Positions 51,549 to 62,039 of a DNA stretch of 64,000 nucleotides are shown here, in pieces. Source of the DNA: Lepagella muris. GTDB taxonomy: Bacteria; Bacteroidota; Bacteroidia; Bacteroidales; Muribaculaceae. The DNA lies in assembly GCF_004793975.1 (NCBI RefSeq), contig NZ_SRYB01000027.1:3520-67519 (forward strand), written 5' to 3'. The notes under the pieces were generated by a model, which ran no database searches, was not told the origin of the DNA, and was given only the letters and a program-made list of their open reading frames with translations. Both the position numbers and the translations under genes were made by a program. Each line of letters opens with the position of its first letter. Position 1 is the stretch's first letter.

Positions 51549-53447
51549 ATGAGATTATTTTTTGTCGCGGGTTTTGCCGTGGCTTCTCTCTGTTCCATAG
51601 CCAAAGATCCGGTTGTGATGACCGTGGACGGGAAGGATGTCCTGAAATCGGAATTTGAATACCTTTACCATAAGAACAGTCGTCAGCAGCTTGAACCGCA
51701 GACGATCGACGATTATGTGGAGATGTTTAAGCTCTATAAACGTAAGGTGGCGGATGCAAAGGCGTGTGGAATCGACACTACTGCGACATTTCGCGATGAG
51801 ATGCGGCAATACCGTCGTGAGCTCGCCGCGCCTTATCTCGTGGATTCGACGTTTATCGATGCGCTTGTGCAGGAGGCTTTGCTACATAGTTCCGAGGAGG
51901 TGGAGACAAGCCATATAATGCTTCTCAAAACCAAGGATGGCGTCAAGAACAGAAGAAACATACAGCTTCTTGACAGCATACGTGGAGCGATTGCCGGAGG
52001 CGCGGATTTCGGTGATCTGGCAGTGAAGTATTCAGCCGATGGGTCGGCTAAGACCAACAGAGGAAATTTGGGCTATATCCCTTACGGCAGATATCCCTAC
52101 ATGTTTGAGACGGCGGCTTATAACCTTCCGGAAGGGGAGGTGTCGGAGATAGTTGAATCTCCCGTGGGCTACCATGTGCTGCTCGGTGGAAAGCATCGTC
52201 CGGCGAGAGGGAAAGTGAAGGTGGCGCATATCATGAAGATGGTGCCGCGGGATGCTACCGACGATGCGCGTTACAAATCAGAAATAGACAGTATATATGA
52301 TGTGGTGACGGCAGATCCTGACAAGTTCCAGACGTTGGCTTCAGAATTGTCTGACGACAAGGGTTCGGCACGTCAGGGGGGCATGTTGCCGGTGTTCGGA
52401 CCCGGCGAGATGGTGCCTGAGTTTGAGGCGGTGTCCTATCAGTTGAAGCCCGGAGAGACGAGCCATCCCTTCAGAAGCATGTATGGCTGGCACATAGTCA
52501 AGAAATATGAGGATGTGGCGGGTCCGGATGCCGATGCTATAAGAAAAGATGTGCTGAAAGCAATATCCAACCCAAGGGACGACCGCTATACACTCATGAA
52601 GAGAAACCGGACGGAGCGTCTTGCAGCAAAGCATAATGCCTCATTGAATCTACCCTTTGTGGAGGAATTGAGTGAGACGGTCTATAAGGATGGGGGAGAC
52701 GGACTCGCTGAAAGATATTCGGGCGATTCCTTCTGGATAGCGGAAATCGACGGCAAGAGGATTCCTGCATCTGAGTTTATCGCAGGATTGAAGCTGTCGG
52801 ATAATAATGCCGCAGGAGTGGATATCTCTGCCGCAGCCGACTCATTCTTCGCTGACGCTCTCGTCAACGCAGAGGAGGATTGGCTATATGAGAATGAGAC
52901 GGACTACCGCAACCTGCTTAACGAATATCACGATGGGTCGCTTCTTTACGAGGTCAGTCTGAGAAAAGTGTGGGACAAGGCTTCGAAAGATACTGAAGGA
53001 CTTGAAAGATATTTCAAGGAGCATCGCAACGATTATAAATGGGATGCCCCAAGAGCAAAGGGTTATCTTGTGCTGGCTTCATCTGATTCGGTGGCGGCAC
53101 ACCTGAAAAAACGACTTGACGGACTGGCTCCGGATTCGGTTATCCCGGTAGTCAGGAAGGAATTTGCCGGATCTGCCAAGATAGAGCGTATGCTTGTCCC
53201 GAAGGGCGTCAACGCTACGGTAGACCATCTTATGTTTGGCGCACCGGAGGCAAAACCTCAGGATTCGCGTTATCCAATAAGTTTTGTCTATCAGTCACGA
53301 TTGATTGACAGCCCGGAGGAGATGACGGATGTGAAGGGACAGGTCACTGCCGACTATCAGACTCAACTCGAGAATGAATGGATTGAGGAGCTGAAGAAAA
53401 AGTATCCTGTCAAACTTAATAAGGGAGTACTTAAAAAAGTTAAATAA
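51549..53447 (+). CDS. PpiC/SurA-like peptidyl-prolyl isomerase with two rotamase domains
   Basis: 632 aa exported protein. Signal peptide MRLFFVAGFAVASLCSIA. A SurA-N-like helical region is followed by two parvulin domains at about 120-225 (TSHIMLLKTKDG, LAVKYSADGSAKTNRGNLGY) and 230-330 (VAHIMKMVP, LSDDKGSARQGGMLPVF). The C-terminal half is helical and beta-rich without a known domain. It is a periplasmic folding factor for outer-membrane proteins. It heads a compact five-gene series. Confidence 0.9.
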   Translation: MRLFFVAGFAVASLCSIAKDPVVMTVDGKDVLKSEFEYLYHKNSRQQLEPQTIDDYVEMFKLYKRKVADAKACGIDTTATFRDEMRQYRRELAAPYLVDSTFIDALVQEALLHSSEEVETSHIMLLKTKDGVKNRRNIQLLDSIRGAIAGGADFGDLAVKYSADGSAKTNRGNLGYIPYGRYPYMFETAAYNLPEGEVSEIVESPVGYHVLLGGKHRPARGKVKVAHIMKMVPRDATDDARYKSEIDSIYDVVTADPDKFQTLASELSDDKGSARQGGMLPVFGPGEMVPEFEAVSYQLKPGETSHPFRSMYGWHIVKKYEDVAGPDADAIRKDVLKAISNPRDDRYTLMKRNRTERLAAKHNASLNLPFVEELSETVYKDGGDGLAERYSGDSFWIAEIDGKRIPASEFIAGLKLSDNNAAGVDISAAADSFFADALVNAEEDWLYENETDYRNLLNEYHDGSLLYEVSLRKVWDKASKDTEGLERYFKEHRNDYKWDAPRAKGYLVLASSDSVAAHLKKRLDGLAPDSVIPVVRKEFAGSAKIERMLVPKGVNATVDHLMFGAPEAKPQDSRYPISFVYQSRLIDSPEEMTDVKGQVTADYQTQLENEWIEELKKKYPVKLNKGVLKKVK

Positions 53448-53452
53448 GTCTG

Positions 53453-54439
53453 ATGGGAAATTCAGCAGCGGCAAACAGACAACCGGAGCGCGACAGGTGG
53501 ATAATCCGCCTGCCGCGCTTGTCGGTGGCTGACGGGTGGCGATTCGTAATGTCGTGTGCCATCTTCCTGACCTGTTCCTGCGGAGGAGAGAAGCCTGCCG
53601 ATGATAGCGGAGATGTGTTGCTCTCGATGGGGAGCAAGATCTTGACGCTGCATGAGGTGGAGGATAAGATTCCTGTGGGTATTGATCCTGCTGACAGCGT
53701 CGCGCTTTTCCGCGAGATAATAGGCAACTGGGTGACTACCGCTGTGATCTCTGAATTTGCCGAGAGCAAACTTCCCGATATGGAGGAGATAGACCGTAGG
53801 GTGGAGGATTATCGTAACCGTCTTATCGTGACGGAGTATCTCCGGCGTATGAAGGAGAGCCGCCAGCCTAAGATCAGCCAGGACTCAATACGGGAATATT
53901 ATGACATCCATCGGAATGAATTACTCACAGAATCTCCCCTCGTGAAGGGGATATATATAAAGGTGCCGTCGTCGATTAAGGGTATCGATGAGATCCGTCA
54001 GCTTGTCTTCAGCGGCACGGAAGAGGATATTGACCGGCTGGAAAATGATTGGATGGAGGCTGCGCTCCAGTATGATTATTTCGGCAATAAATGGATCGAC
54101 TGGCAGGTGCTTGCCGACCAGATTCCATATCGTTTTCATTCACCGGATTCATTCCTTGAATCCTCACGCAATTTCGAGACCACTAACAATGGCTCAACCT
54201 ATATATTCCATATCAGCGAATATCTCCCTTCCGGAAGCGTGCAGCCCTACGAGTTTGCCGCCGCAGCCATTACCGAGGTGCTTGAACAATCGAAGATCAG
54301 CACCTACGAGAAGGCGTTGGTGTCGTCGCTCGTGAAAAAGGCGGTTAAGGACGGACGTCTCGTGCCCGGGGCGTATGATCCCCTGCGTCACACGTTGGTG
54401 CGCCGGAAGACTCTTACGAAAAATAACGAAACTAAATAA
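53453..54439 (+). CDS. SurA-N-like lipoprotein without a recognisable rotamase domain
   Basis: 328 aa, starting 5 bp after the previous stop. A basic stretch of 32 residues precedes a short hydrophobic lipobox-like segment (FVMSCAIFLTCSCGG), so M33 at 53549 is an alternative start. The body has a SurA-N-like layout (ILTLHEVEDKIPVG, EIIGNWVTTAVISEFAES). I do not see parvulin motifs. It overlaps the next gene by one base. It is probably a periplasmic chaperone subunit of the same pathway. Confidence 0.75.
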   Translation: MGNSAAANRQPERDRWIIRLPRLSVADGWRFVMSCAIFLTCSCGGEKPADDSGDVLLSMGSKILTLHEVEDKIPVGIDPADSVALFREIIGNWVTTAVISEFAESKLPDMEEIDRRVEDYRNRLIVTEYLRRMKESRQPKISQDSIREYYDIHRNELLTESPLVKGIYIKVPSSIKGIDEIRQLVFSGTEEDIDRLENDWMEAALQYDYFGNKWIDWQVLADQIPYRFHSPDSFLESSRNFETTNNGSTYIFHISEYLPSGSVQPYEFAAAAITEVLEQSKISTYEKALVSSLVKKAVKDGRLVPGAYDPLRHTLVRRKTLTKNNETK

Positions 54440-55815
54440 TGAAGAAAAACAGACTTATACTGCCGGCTATGGCGGCGGGGCTTTGCCTGACGGCTTTTTA
54501 TGGTTTTGCCAGCAAGCCGGGTAAAAATATTATTGATGAAGTGGTGTGGGTGGTAGGCGATGAGGCTATATTCCGCTCCGACGTGGAGGAGATGTATCAG
54601 GATATGCGCAATCAGGGTGCCGTCATCAGCGGCGACCCGTATTGTGTAATTCCCGAGCAGATCGCCGTGGAGAAACTGTATCTGCATCAGGCGAAGATCG
54701 ACACCATCGAGGTGCAGGAATCAATGGTGAGGTCGCAGGTGGATCAGCAGATCAACTTCATGATAAATCAGCTTGGCTCTAAGGAGAAGGTAGAGGAATA
54801 TTTCCGCAAATCACTCCCTGCGATCAAGGAGCAGTATATGGAGCACATGCGCAATGGAGCTATCATAAATGAGGTGCAGAAGAATCTGACGAAAGACGTG
54901 ACGACTACTCCGAATGAGGTGAGAAAATATTTCGATGCACTTCCCAAGGATAGTGTGCCTTACGTGCCGATGAAGGTGGAGGTGCAGATCATCACCATCA
55001 ATCCCAACATACCGCGTCAGGAGATTGACGACGTTAAGGCGCGTCTTCGCGATTATGCTGATAGGGTCAACCGTGGCGATGCCGATTTTTCCACATTGGC
55101 GATCATGTATAGTCAGGACCGTGCCAGCTCGATGCAGGGTGGCGAGCTTGGCTTCATGTCGAGAAGCACGCTCGTGCCTGAGTTTGCCAACGTTGCGTTT
55201 AATCTGAGCGATCCGAAAAAGGTGTCGAGAATTGTGGAGACTGAGTTTGGCTATCATATCATCCAGCTGATAGAGAAGAGGGGTGAGCAGGTCAACGTGC
55301 GCCATATTCTGCTGCAGCCTAAGGTTAGTCCACAGGATCTGACCGATGCCACAAACCGTCTTGACTCCATCCGCAAGGAGATTGTGGGCGGTGCGTTTAA
55401 ATTTGGCGATGCGGCGGCAGTCATCTCTCAGGATAAGGACACCCGCAACAACCAGGGCATCATGATTAACCAGAATGACCGCAGCAGCCGCTTCGAGATG
55501 CAGGATCTTCCGGCAGAGGTGGCACGCAGAATCGAGAAGATGTCGCCCGGCGATGTCAGTGAGGCATTCGTGATGGTCAATGATAAGAACAAGGAAGTCG
55601 GCGCGATTGTGAAGCTGACCAACAGAATCCCGGGACACAGGGCAAACCTTTCTGACGATTTCAACCTTATAAAGAAGATGTATGAGAGCCATAAGCGTCA
55701 GCAGATTCTCACCGAGTGGCTTGAGAAGAAGATAAAAGACACTTACGTGCGCATCGAGGATGGTTGGGACGGTTGCGACTTCCGCTACAAGGGATGGGTG
55801 AAGGATGCTAACTGA
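54439..55815 (+). CDS. SurA-like peptidyl-prolyl isomerase
   Basis: 458 aa. Signal sequence (LILPAMAAGLCLTAFYGFA), SurA-N domain with NIIDEVVWVVGDEAIFRSDV, then two parvulin domains. The first has VEVQIITINP and LAIMYSQDRASSMQGGELGF. The second has VNVRHILLQPKVSPQDL and ISQDKDTRNNQGIM. It is the clearest SurA counterpart here, escorting outer-membrane proteins through the periplasm. Confidence 0.92.
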   Translation: MKKNRLILPAMAAGLCLTAFYGFASKPGKNIIDEVVWVVGDEAIFRSDVEEMYQDMRNQGAVISGDPYCVIPEQIAVEKLYLHQAKIDTIEVQESMVRSQVDQQINFMINQLGSKEKVEEYFRKSLPAIKEQYMEHMRNGAIINEVQKNLTKDVTTTPNEVRKYFDALPKDSVPYVPMKVEVQIITINPNIPRQEIDDVKARLRDYADRVNRGDADFSTLAIMYSQDRASSMQGGELGFMSRSTLVPEFANVAFNLSDPKKVSRIVETEFGYHIIQLIEKRGEQVNVRHILLQPKVSPQDLTDATNRLDSIRKEIVGGAFKFGDAAAVISQDKDTRNNQGIMINQNDRSSRFEMQDLPAEVARRIEKMSPGDVSEAFVMVNDKNKEVGAIVKLTNRIPGHRANLSDDFNLIKKMYESHKRQQILTEWLEKKIKDTYVRIEDGWDGCDFRYKGWVKDAN

Positions 55816-55819
55816 CGGC

Positions 55820-55851
55820 TCTGTCCGGGGCGCACTCCCGCTCCGGACAGA
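55820..55851 (+). terminator. Hairpin after the SurA-like gene
   Basis: TCTGTCCGG pairs with CCGGACAGA, with an inner GCG/CGC. No T-run follows, so it may be an mRNA processing or attenuating hairpin and not a full terminator. Confidence 0.5.
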
Positions 55852-55903
55852 ACCGAAATCGGCTGACATGCAGATGTCAGGAAATAATGTTCTGAAATTT
55901 TAA

Positions 55904-58420
55904 ATGTTGAAACCGAAGAATCCATATTATGACAGGCGCATCGTCAGTATCTGTGTCGGTGTGGTGGCTGCATGTTTTGCCGTCAATGTCGGCATGAAGG
56001 CGTATGCTCAGGATGTCAAGAGAAAGGAGGCGAAGCAGAAGGAGGAGACATACACACGTCCGAAACCTACCCGCCCCATAAGGCCGCAGATACCGGGCGT
56101 CAACCGCTATCAGCAGGATAAGATCTTCCTTGAATATGCCGACTCTCTATATAAGGTGGAATCGTGGCGCGATACGGTGGAACGCCAGATTCTGAAAGGT
56201 AACGTTAAGTTCCGTCAGGCTGGAATGTGGATGTATTGCGATTCGGCATACTATTATCCGGAACTTAACTCTCTGGATGCCTTCGGCAATGTAAAGATGG
56301 AGCAGGGAGATACGCTGTTCGTATATGCCGATAAGCTCTATTATGAGGGCAACGAGAGAATGGCGCGGTTGAAGAATGGTCCGTCGAGGGCTAAGGTAAA
56401 TCTGATAAACCGCGATGTGACACTCACTACCGACAGCCTTGACTATAGCCTTGCCATGGAGCTGGGATGGTATGAGAAATGGGGCACCATCGACGATAAG
56501 GTGAACACCCTCACGTCGCTCTACGGTGAATATTCTCCGGGCACCAAGAATGCCGATTTCTATCATGACGTGGTGCTGGTCAACAATGAGAACAATTTCA
56601 CCATGCTGACCGACACGCTGCATTATAATACCGGCACTCATCTTGCGCGTATCGAGAGTGCCACTGAAATTCAGGGACAGAATGATACGATTGTCACTAC
56701 GCGCGGCGTCTACGACACCCGGCTTGGAAATGCCGAGTTGTTGTCGCGCTCGATAATTATACATAGAGATTCCAACAACAACATAACCACTCTTGAGGGG
56801 GACTCGATAATCTACGACAAACTGACAAGAATCAGTAAGGCATATATGTTCCGCGATCCTTTGAAGCACAGTATGCCGATGGTGCTGACCGACACTGCCC
56901 ATAAGACAACGCTCATCGGAGGATTCGGCATCTACAACGACTCTACCCGTGAGGCTCTTGCCACGGGTTATCCCTTGCTGATGGAATATTCGCAGAGCGA
57001 CACTCTCTTCTTGCGAGCCGACACGATCCGCACCTATATAATCACGCAGATGGTGTCTGCATCAAGAAGATGGACGGCATCAGGCTATCCGGAGAAGGAT
57101 GGACAGCCGATAATCAAATGCGACTCTTCCTCTATGTGGCTTGACAATGTATTCTTCCGGCTACTTGCGCCATTGGTGGAGACTCCGTTGAAAATGCTGA
57201 CAGCAGCGGCTCCGAAGCAGCCTGAGAAACCGTCGGATCCTGTGGTGGCAACTGATTCGGCGGCGGTAGCCGATACGGATTTAGCAATGGATTCAGTGAT
57301 GGTAGCCGACACGGATGTAGCGGCGGATTCAGTTGATGGTCCGACTCCACCTCTTGTACCGGTTGCCCCGATCAAAGAGATGTCGCTTAAAGACGCTATG
57401 CGGAAAGAATCGGCTATGGCTATGGGTGAGTCTGTTTCCAACGACTCCGTTCAGAAAGATTCTGTACCTAAGTATCCGAAGGATTTCCATATTGCGTTGG
57501 CATATCACCGTGCGCGGTTCTTTAAGCAAGACCTGCAGGGTGTGGCAGACTCGATGGTGTTTGTCGAGAGTGATTCGATGATGTATATGTATCGGAAGCC
57601 GATTGTATGGAGTGGCGAGCGTCAGGTGACGGGCAACCGCATCGACGTTCACTTCAACGACTCAACTGCCGACTGGGCTCTCCTTCCGGAATCCGGACTT
57701 ATGTCGGAGCATGTCGGGGAGGATTTCTACAACCAGCTTGCCGGCAAGAAGATGCTCGCTACGTTTAAGGACCAGACCTTGAAGCGTCTTGAGGTGTCGG
57801 GCAATGTGGAGGCGATATTCCTGCCGCAGGAGGCGGATTCCACCTTCAACCGTCTGGTTGCTGCCGAAAGCTCATTCCTCACCATCGAGCTTGACAGCAA
57901 TAAGATGGATCGTCTGAAGATGTGGCCTGAAGTGACAGGCACCGTCACCCCGTTATTCCTCGTGAAGAAGACCCAGCAATATCTGCCGCAGTTCAGATGG
58001 TGGACGTCGCTCCGTCCGGTGAGGGAATGGTATGGAGGAAGAGTGCATTGGTCGGACAATCTCGGAGAGGTGCCGGATGAACTGGAGCAGTATTTCCTTG
58101 CTCCATCCGATTTTGGTGAGCCAAAGTCATTCTCCGGCACACGATACGTGCTTCCTGCGTCATCTCTTCCCATCGCCGATGATATCCCGGCTATAGAGGC
58201 TCCGGATTCGGTGGCTGGAATGTTGCCGGGGGCGGAATCCCTCGAGGGATTGGAGAAGGCTGACGAGGAGCTTGAGGAGAAGGCTTCTGAGATCATCAAG
58301 ACCGACAGTGAGATGAAGATGGATGCTTCATCCGGAAACGATGACGGCAGAGATGACGGAAGTAAGGGAGAGAGTAATCATGGAAGTATGAATGCAGTAT
58401 CAAAGGAGGAGGAAGAATGA
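55904..58420 (+). CDS. OstA/LptA-like outer membrane biogenesis protein
   Basis: 838 aa. A basic N-terminus and one signal/anchor helix (IVSICVGVVAACFAVNVGM) precede an OstA-like beta-jellyroll repeat region. This has QILKGNVKFRQAGMWMYCDS, LDAFGNVKMEQGDTLFVYAD and MARLKNGPSRAKVNLINRDV. A low-complexity Val/Ala/Asp/Thr segment lies at about 440-485 and a Glu/Ser/Asp-rich tail at 795-838. The OstA/LptA fold carries lipopolysaccharide across the periplasm. The last 4 bp overlap mutL. Confidence 0.88.
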   Translation: MLKPKNPYYDRRIVSICVGVVAACFAVNVGMKAYAQDVKRKEAKQKEETYTRPKPTRPIRPQIPGVNRYQQDKIFLEYADSLYKVESWRDTVERQILKGNVKFRQAGMWMYCDSAYYYPELNSLDAFGNVKMEQGDTLFVYADKLYYEGNERMARLKNGPSRAKVNLINRDVTLTTDSLDYSLAMELGWYEKWGTIDDKVNTLTSLYGEYSPGTKNADFYHDVVLVNNENNFTMLTDTLHYNTGTHLARIESATEIQGQNDTIVTTRGVYDTRLGNAELLSRSIIIHRDSNNNITTLEGDSIIYDKLTRISKAYMFRDPLKHSMPMVLTDTAHKTTLIGGFGIYNDSTREALATGYPLLMEYSQSDTLFLRADTIRTYIITQMVSASRRWTASGYPEKDGQPIIKCDSSSMWLDNVFFRLLAPLVETPLKMLTAAAPKQPEKPSDPVVATDSAAVADTDLAMDSVMVADTDVAADSVDGPTPPLVPVAPIKEMSLKDAMRKESAMAMGESVSNDSVQKDSVPKYPKDFHIALAYHRARFFKQDLQGVADSMVFVESDSMMYMYRKPIVWSGERQVTGNRIDVHFNDSTADWALLPESGLMSEHVGEDFYNQLAGKKMLATFKDQTLKRLEVSGNVEAIFLPQEADSTFNRLVAAESSFLTIELDSNKMDRLKMWPEVTGTVTPLFLVKKTQQYLPQFRWWTSLRPVREWYGGRVHWSDNLGEVPDELEQYFLAPSDFGEPKSFSGTRYVLPASSLPIADDIPAIEAPDSVAGMLPGAESLEGLEKADEELEEKASEIIKTDSEMKMDASSGNDDGRDDGSKGESNHGSMNAVSKEEEE

Positions 58421-60399
58421 GCGATGTGATCAGATTGTTGCCCGATTCAGTTGCCAACCAGATAGCGGCAGGAGAGGTGATCCAGCGTCCCGCGTCTGTC
58501 ATCAAGGAGCTTGTGGAGAATGCTGTGGATGCCGGTGCCACCGATATAAAGATATTCATAAAGGATGCCGGACGCACGCTGATACAAGTGGTTGATAATG
58601 GCAACGGTATGAGCGAGACGGATGCCAGGATGGCTTTCGAGCGTCATGCCACCTCCAAGATAAGTGCGGCAGATGATCTCTTCACCCTGCGCACGATGGG
58701 GTTTCGCGGAGAGGCATTGCCCTCGATATGCGCAATATCCCAGGTGGAGATAAAGACGCGCACCGATGAGATGCAGCTGGGCACCCGCGTGCTCATAAAT
58801 GCCTCTGTCGTGGAAACTCAGGAACCATGTGCCTGCGACCGTGGGGTCAACATCATGGTGAAGAACATATTCTTCAATGTGCCGGCGCGTCGGAAGTTCC
58901 TGAAGTCGGATAATGTGGAGATCTCTAATATAATGCGGGAGTTTGAGCGTCTGGCATTGGTCAACAACAATATCCGCATGAGTATCGATCTCGGCACCCG
59001 CAAGATGGATCTGCGTGCGGGTTCGTTCAAGCAGCGCATCGTGGATATATGGAAGAATAATCTCGACCCGCATCTCCTCCCGATAAATGTTGACACCACG
59101 CTGATAAAGATTAACGGTTATATCTCCCGTCCGGAAAATGCACGCAGAAGGAATCCGTTGCAATATCTTATTGTCAATGGGCGCAACATGCGTCATCCCT
59201 ACTTCCATAAGGCGATAATGAATTGCTACGAATCGCTCATTGCCAGCGAGACGCAGCCATGCTATTTCCTGAAATTTGAGGTGGATCCGGCAAGTATCGA
59301 CGTCAACATACATCCTACCAAGAGCGAGATAAAATTTGAATATGAGCAGGAGATATGGCCTATTCTCCAGGCATCGGTGAAAGCTTCGCTCGGGAAGTTT
59401 GGGGCGGTCCCATCGATAGATTTCACGAGCGACGTGCTTCCGGTGGATCCGTTGCCGGACGGAGAGTCGCCCGAGCGTCCGTCGCTCGACATTCCCGAAA
59501 ACTATAATCCATTCGTGGAGCAGCGCAACTCTTTCGGAGCCGAAGGTTCGGATTCAGGATTCTCCGGTGGTTTCTTCCCGAATGAGGGGAGGGAAACATC
59601 CGGCAGGAGATTCTCCTCCGGTGACAGACACAGGGATAGCGTGCCCAGAAATTGGGATTCCCTTTATGCCGGCTTCATGTCGGGGAAAGGATCAGTCGCA
59701 TCTAAGGTGGTGGAAGGTGCAGAGGGGGAAGTGACCACATTGCGTCTTGAATCGGCAGGATTGTCGGGTGCTGCCGGCAGCAACGGTGTCTTGCCCGATA
59801 TGGAGAAGGCTGCCACCATCGGAGCGATATGTTTCCAGCATGCACAGAGCTACATCATAACCTCCTCGCGTGAGGGGCTTATCATAATTGACCAGCATCG
59901 TGCCCACGTGAGGATTCTGTTTGAGAAGTATATGTCGCAGATAGAGAGGTCGGAACAGGTGTCGCAGGCTATAATGTTTCCCGACACACTGACTCTTGAC
60001 CCGGAGTTCCGAGTGGCGTTGTCAGAAGTGGAGGAGGAACTTTCTCGTCTTGGATTCCAGATAGAATATGAGGAGGAGAACAGATGGCGCATAGCGGGAG
60101 TGCCGGCAATGCTGAAGGATTCCGACCCGAAGGATGTGGTGCTGCGTATTCTTGAGTCGGTGACGGAGGATGGTGTCAACTATGGTAGCGAGAGTAAAGT
60201 GGCTGACCAGTTGTCGGAGCGCATGGCTCTTGCCATGGCACGCTCCACGGCTATAAAGCGCGGTCAGCGTCTTTCACCAGATGAGATGGAGCATATCGTG
60301 GGTGAACTCTTCTCTCTACCGGATCCGGCATATACGCCCAACGGAAATCCGGTGTATTGCCTCCTTGATCCCCAGAAACTTGAGTCGTTATTCAGATGA
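58417..60399 (+). CDS. mutL: DNA mismatch repair protein MutL
   Basis: 660 aa. The GHKL ATPase domain has ELVENAVDAGATDI, DNGNGMSETDARMAFERHA and TMGFRGEALPSI. A Ser/Gly-rich linker (about 345-440) leads to the MutL-C dimerisation domain. The metal motif expected in endonuclease MutLs (DQHAxxE) reads DQHRAHVRILFE, with the key Glu as Val; this is usual in Bacteroidota. The ATG overlaps the OstA-like gene (ATGA). Confidence 0.95.
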   Translation: MSDVIRLLPDSVANQIAAGEVIQRPASVIKELVENAVDAGATDIKIFIKDAGRTLIQVVDNGNGMSETDARMAFERHATSKISAADDLFTLRTMGFRGEALPSICAISQVEIKTRTDEMQLGTRVLINASVVETQEPCACDRGVNIMVKNIFFNVPARRKFLKSDNVEISNIMREFERLALVNNNIRMSIDLGTRKMDLRAGSFKQRIVDIWKNNLDPHLLPINVDTTLIKINGYISRPENARRRNPLQYLIVNGRNMRHPYFHKAIMNCYESLIASETQPCYFLKFEVDPASIDVNIHPTKSEIKFEYEQEIWPILQASVKASLGKFGAVPSIDFTSDVLPVDPLPDGESPERPSLDIPENYNPFVEQRNSFGAEGSDSGFSGGFFPNEGRETSGRRFSSGDRHRDSVPRNWDSLYAGFMSGKGSVASKVVEGAEGEVTTLRLESAGLSGAAGSNGVLPDMEKAATIGAICFQHAQSYIITSSREGLIIIDQHRAHVRILFEKYMSQIERSEQVSQAIMFPDTLTLDPEFRVALSEVEEELSRLGFQIEYEEENRWRIAGVPAMLKDSDPKDVVLRILESVTEDGVNYGSESKVADQLSERMALAMARSTAIKRGQRLSPDEMEHIVGELFSLPDPAYTPNGNPVYCLLDPQKLESLFR

Positions 60400-60489
60400 T
60401 AATGGCTCGAATTGCCGGATTCCTTAAAGGGAATCCATAGATCTGAGGCGTTATAATGTTATCCGAAATCTTAATTAATTAGACATACT

Positions 60490-61905
60490 ATGACGTTAGA
60501 GAATATTGTGGCATCAGTCAATGGAGTGCTCACTGATTATGTCATGGTCATCACGCTACTTCTGATGGCCCTGTATTTTTCAATCGCCACACGTGGCGTG
60601 CAGTTCCGCATGATAGGTGAGATGTGTCGCCTTCTCGTGAAGTCGGGGAGCAAAGGCTCCTCCTCCTCGCGGCATCATCATTCAGGAGCGGTGAGTTCGT
60701 TTCAGGCATTCGCGATATCGATCGCATCACGCGTCGGCACCGGAAATCTTGCCGGCGTTGCCACGGCGATAGCCGTAGGCGGACCGGGTGCAGTATTCTG
60801 GATGTGGGTCATCGCTTTGCTTGGCGCATCAAGTGCATTCGTGGAGTCAACGCTTGCCCAGCTCTTCAAGGTGAGGGGTAAGGATTCCTTCATGGGTGGT
60901 CCGGCATACTATATATGGAAAGGTCTTCATAAACGTTGGTGGGCGGTGACGTTTGCAGTGCTCATCACGCTGACGTTTGGCTTCGCATTTAATTCCGTGC
61001 AGTCAAACACCATCGCCTCCGCATTTCAGGAATGTTATTCCTTCCCAAAGGAGTGGATGGCTTGGATCCTGACGGCTGCTACGTTGGCTATCATCTTCGG
61101 AGGAATCAAAAGCATATCGAAATTCAGCGAGGTGGTTGTGCCGATAATGGCAGTGGCATATATCCTGTTGGCAGTAGTGATCATAATCCTTAACATTGAC
61201 CGTATACCGTCGGTACTTGCGATGATAGTGGAGAATGCTTTCGGATTCGGTCAGGCAGCGGGAGGCACACTCGGAGTAGCGATGACCATGGGTATAAAAA
61301 GAGGATTGTTCAGTAATGAGGCTGGCGAGGGTTCTGCCCCTAACGCCGCTGCCACGGCAGCCGTGTCGCATCCGGTGAAGCAGGGGCTGATACAGACGCT
61401 TGGTGTATATACCGACACCTTGATCATCTGCACCGCCACCGCCTTCATCATCCTGTGTAGCGGACTATTTCTTGAGGGTCATGATGGGATAGTGCTGACC
61501 CAACGTGCCATTGACGCAGAGTTGGGTGGCGGTCATAACTATGGCTCCATGTTTGTCAGCATAGCGATACTCTTCTTTGCCTTCACGAGCATAATAGCCA
61601 ACTATTATTATGGCGAGACCAATATACGCTTCATAAAGAACAACGACATGCTTATACGGCTGTATCGTCTGCTGGTAGGTGGAATGGTATACACTGGTGC
61701 GGTATGTTCGCTTGACCTGGTATGGGGATTTGCTGATATCACTATGGCACTGATGACGCTCTGCAACCTTGCGGCTATAGCCTTGCTTGGGAAATATGCC
61801 GTGATATTGCTGAAGGATTATTGCCGTCAGCGTCGTGAGGGGAAAGACCCGGAATATCATGCGTCTCAGATTCCGGAGATAGAATCCGAGACGGAATGTT
61901 GGTAA
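60490..61905 (+). CDS. Sodium:alanine (AgcS-type) symporter
   Basis: 471 aa with about 10-11 transmembrane helices. Family blocks: SIASRVGTGNLAGVATAIAV (Na+/substrate site), GGPGAVFWMWVIALLGAS and GGPAYYI, GIKRGLFSNEAGEGSAPNAA. Imports alanine or glycine with Na+. Its stop is followed by a hairpin at 61966-62010. Confidence 0.93.
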   Translation: MTLENIVASVNGVLTDYVMVITLLLMALYFSIATRGVQFRMIGEMCRLLVKSGSKGSSSSRHHHSGAVSSFQAFAISIASRVGTGNLAGVATAIAVGGPGAVFWMWVIALLGASSAFVESTLAQLFKVRGKDSFMGGPAYYIWKGLHKRWWAVTFAVLITLTFGFAFNSVQSNTIASAFQECYSFPKEWMAWILTAATLAIIFGGIKSISKFSEVVVPIMAVAYILLAVVIIILNIDRIPSVLAMIVENAFGFGQAAGGTLGVAMTMGIKRGLFSNEAGEGSAPNAAATAAVSHPVKQGLIQTLGVYTDTLIICTATAFIILCSGLFLEGHDGIVLTQRAIDAELGGGHNYGSMFVSIAILFFAFTSIIANYYYGETNIRFIKNNDMLIRLYRLLVGGMVYTGAVCSLDLVWGFADITMALMTLCNLAAIALLGKYAVILLKDYCRQRREGKDPEYHASQIPEIESETECW

Positions 61906-61965
61906 GGCATTAACATTTATTATACTCCCCGGAATGAACAGTGTATGAATTTCGGGCGTTCTTAT

Positions 61966-62017
61966 AGAAGTTGTTGGAATCATGTTTCACGCATGAGTCA
62001 GACAACTTCTAAATTTT
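61966..62017 (+). terminator. Terminator after the AgcS gene
   Basis: AGAAGTTGT (61966-61974) pairs with ACAACTTCT (62002-62010), followed by AAATTTTTAAT. An inner CATG...CATG pairing strengthens the stem. Confidence 0.65.
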
Positions 62018-62039
62018 TAATAATTAAATTAAATTTGAC

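Noticed and set aside
54811..55869. 352-aa minus-strand ORF
   Set aside because: Shadow of the SurA-like gene, whose domains and signal peptide are clear on the plus strand.
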